From Mesorhizobium mediterraneum (GTDB lineage Bacteria; Pseudomonadota; Alphaproteobacteria; Rhizobiales; Rhizobiaceae): DNA of 64,000 nucleotides. The notes under the pieces are model-generated. The model was not told the origin of the DNA. It saw only the letters and a program-made list of their open reading frames with translations, and did not search any database. The position numbers and the translations under genes were made by a program. Shown one piece after another: positions 62,222-64,000 of the stretch. The DNA is taken from NCBI RefSeq assembly GCF_002284565.1, contig NZ_NPKI01000026.1:1-64000 (forward strand), written 5' to 3'. Each line of letters begins with the position of its first letter. Position 1 is the first letter of the stretch.

Positions 62222-63418
62222 TTATTTGACGAGCGGACAGCCGCCGTCGGCGAGCGGGCGGAACGCCTTGTCGGCCGGAATGGTGGCCACGGTCTCGAAA
62301 TAATCCCATGCCCCCTTCGATTGGTCCGGCTTCTTGACGCGGAACAGGTACATCTCGTGCAGCTTGCGCCCGTCCGCGCGGATCGTACCCTTGCCAAACA
62401 GCGGATCGTCCGTCGGCATTTCCTTCATCTTGGCCATCACCTTGGCCGCATCCTTGTCGCCAACGGCCTCGACGGCCTTAAGGTAATGCAGCACCGAAGC
62501 GTAGACTCCGGCCTCGATCATCGAAGGCTTCTGTCCGCTGTTCCGCTCCTGGAAGCGGGCAGAGAATTCACGCGTCTGATCGTTCTTGTCCCAGTAGAAT
62601 GCGCCGGTAAGCACGAGGCCTTGCGCCACTTCGAGGCTAAGCGCATGCACGTCATTGATAAACATCAAAAGGGCGGCGAGCGACTGGCCGCCCTGCGTGA
62701 TGCCGAATTCCGACGCCTGCTTGACCGCGTTGATGGTGTCGCCGCCGGCATTGGCGAGGCCGACGACCTTGGCACCCGACCCTTGCGCCTGCAGCAGGAA
62801 GGACGAGAAATCCTGGCCGGGGAAAGGATGACGCACGGCGCCGAGAACCTTGCCGCCCGATGCTTCCACGACCGCCGACGTATCGCGCTCGAGCGCATGG
62901 CCGAAGGCATAGTCGGCTGTGACGAAGAACCATGTATCGCCACCCTGCGCGACCATCGCCGAACCCGTGCCGTTGGCAAGCGCCCAGGTGTCGTAGGTCC
63001 AGTGGACGGTGTTGGGCGAACAGGCCTTGCCGGTGAGGTCGGACGAGGCCGGACCCGAGGCGAGGAAGATCTTGTTCTTCTCCTTGGTGATCTCGTTGAC
63101 GGCGAGCGCCACCGACGAGGTTGGCACGTCGGCGATCACGTCGACATTTTCGGTGTCGTACCACTGGCGGGCGATGTTCGAGCCGACGTCCGGCTTGTTC
63201 TGGTGGTCCGCGGAGACGATCGATACGTTGATGCCCTTGTCGGTCGCCTTGAAGTCTTCCGCCGCCATCTGGGCCGCGATGACCGAGCCTTCGCCGGCGA
63301 TGTCTGCATAGATGCCGGAACGGTCATTCAGAACGCCGATCTTGACATCCGTGGCGTAGGCTGCGCCGGCCGACAAAAGGCTCGCCAGTGAAGCCAGAAT
63401 GAACCCTGTTGCTTTCAT
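62222..63418 (-). CDS. Branched-chain amino acid-type ABC transporter substrate-binding protein
   Basis: 398-aa periplasmic binding protein of the LivJ/AmiC type with signal peptide MKATGFILASLASLLSAGAAYA. VKIGVLNDRSGIYADIAGEGSVIAAQMAAEDF and FLASGPASSDLTGKAC are typical. ATG at 63418 is preferred to the adjacent GTG at 63421 because GGAGG lies about 8 nt ahead of it. The ligand may be an amino acid, amide or urea-like compound. Confidence 0.86.
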   Translation of the reverse strand: MKATGFILASLASLLSAGAAYATDVKIGVLNDRSGIYADIAGEGSVIAAQMAAEDFKATDKGINVSIVSADHQNKPDVGSNIARQWYDTENVDVIADVPTSSVALAVNEITKEKNKIFLASGPASSDLTGKACSPNTVHWTYDTWALANGTGSAMVAQGGDTWFFVTADYAFGHALERDTSAVVEASGGKVLGAVRHPFPGQDFSSFLLQAQGSGAKVVGLANAGGDTINAVKQASEFGITQGGQSLAALLMFINDVHALSLEVAQGLVLTGAFYWDKNDQTREFSARFQERNSGQKPSMIEAGVYASVLHYLKAVEAVGDKDAAKVMAKMKEMPTDDPLFGKGTIRADGRKLHEMYLFRVKKPDQSKGAWDYFETVATIPADKAFRPLADGGCPLVK

Positions 63419-63465
63419 CACTACTCTCCTCCGATTGCGGCGCGACGCGCCCGTTGATGGCTGTC

Positions 63466-64000
<535 letters not shown>

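Noticed and set aside
60282..62309. 675-codon open frame spanning livM and part of livH
   Set aside because: Only the part downstream of 61265 is LivM; the upstream part is out of frame with LivH and gives an Arg-rich non-protein sequence.

Overview
The window reads as chromosome or megaplasmid of a GC-rich alphaproteobacterium of the order Hyphomicrobiales, most likely Mesorhizobium or a close relative. This is inference from gene content: many ABC importers, four enolase-superfamily sugar-acid dehydratases, an EryB-like polyol-phosphate oxidase, an IRO-like iron box, DUF1127 and TPR proteins, and an OppC with a long insert. I see no rRNA, tRNA, CRISPR array or intact insertion sequence.

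Layout. 1-3.7 kb: glycogen and alpha-glucan breakdown (glgX plus a GH13 alpha-glucosidase). 3.7-6 kb, minus strand: TadE- and TadG-like pilus or envelope proteins. 6.4-11.8 kb: an oligopeptide importer (binding protein, two permeases, one fused double ATPase). 12.2-23.8 kb: a sugar-acid locus with a GntR/FCD regulator, four mandelate-racemase-type enzymes, a NIPSNAP protein, a CUT1 sugar importer and an RraA-like aldolase. 23.8-26.7 kb: a glycosyltransferase flanked by decayed DNA, including a junction of a truncated AbrB-family transporter and a frameshifted methyltransferase. 26.7-35.2 kb: a DUF1127 peptide with a TPR protein, an OmpR-type response regulator with a seven-PAS hybrid kinase, and a berberine-bridge-type FAD oxidase. 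35.4-36.9 kb: a divergent oxidoreductase/HxlR pair. 37.3-48.7 kb: a nine-gene operon for uptake and breakdown of an unknown polyol or sugar. 48.9-53 kb: an AraC regulator, a small ORF, an O-methyltransferase-like protein, an RES-domain remnant and a luciferase-like monooxygenase. 53.1-54.8 kb: a HipBA toxin-antitoxin module. 54.8-59 kb: a decayed GGCT-like gene, a methyltransferase and a siderophore-type iron importer. 59-64 kb: a lipid kinase and a branched-chain amino acid importer that runs off the end.

How the parts work together. Most of the window is nutrient capture. Each large operon pairs an importer with the enzymes that use its cargo. In four of the ABC operons the binding-protein gene is followed at once by a perfect GC-rich hairpin, which probably sets a high ratio of binding protein to permease.

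The most unusual signals are regulatory. (1) A shared promoter-like element, YGAAAC-N3-YGAAAC-N26/27-TGAAAC-N6-GGTNTA, lies upstream of three transcription units: DUF1127/TPR, the PAS kinase with its response regulator, and the FAD oxidase. It points toward the gene each time, which suggests a small regulon run by the local two-component system. (2) Four 18-bp palindromic operators sit at exact 27-bp intervals in front of hipBA. Further points are a methyltransferase-fold protein that has lost the family's catalytic His, an enolase-superfamily enzyme with a changed catalytic motif, and a polyol operon whose enzyme set matches no pathway I can name.
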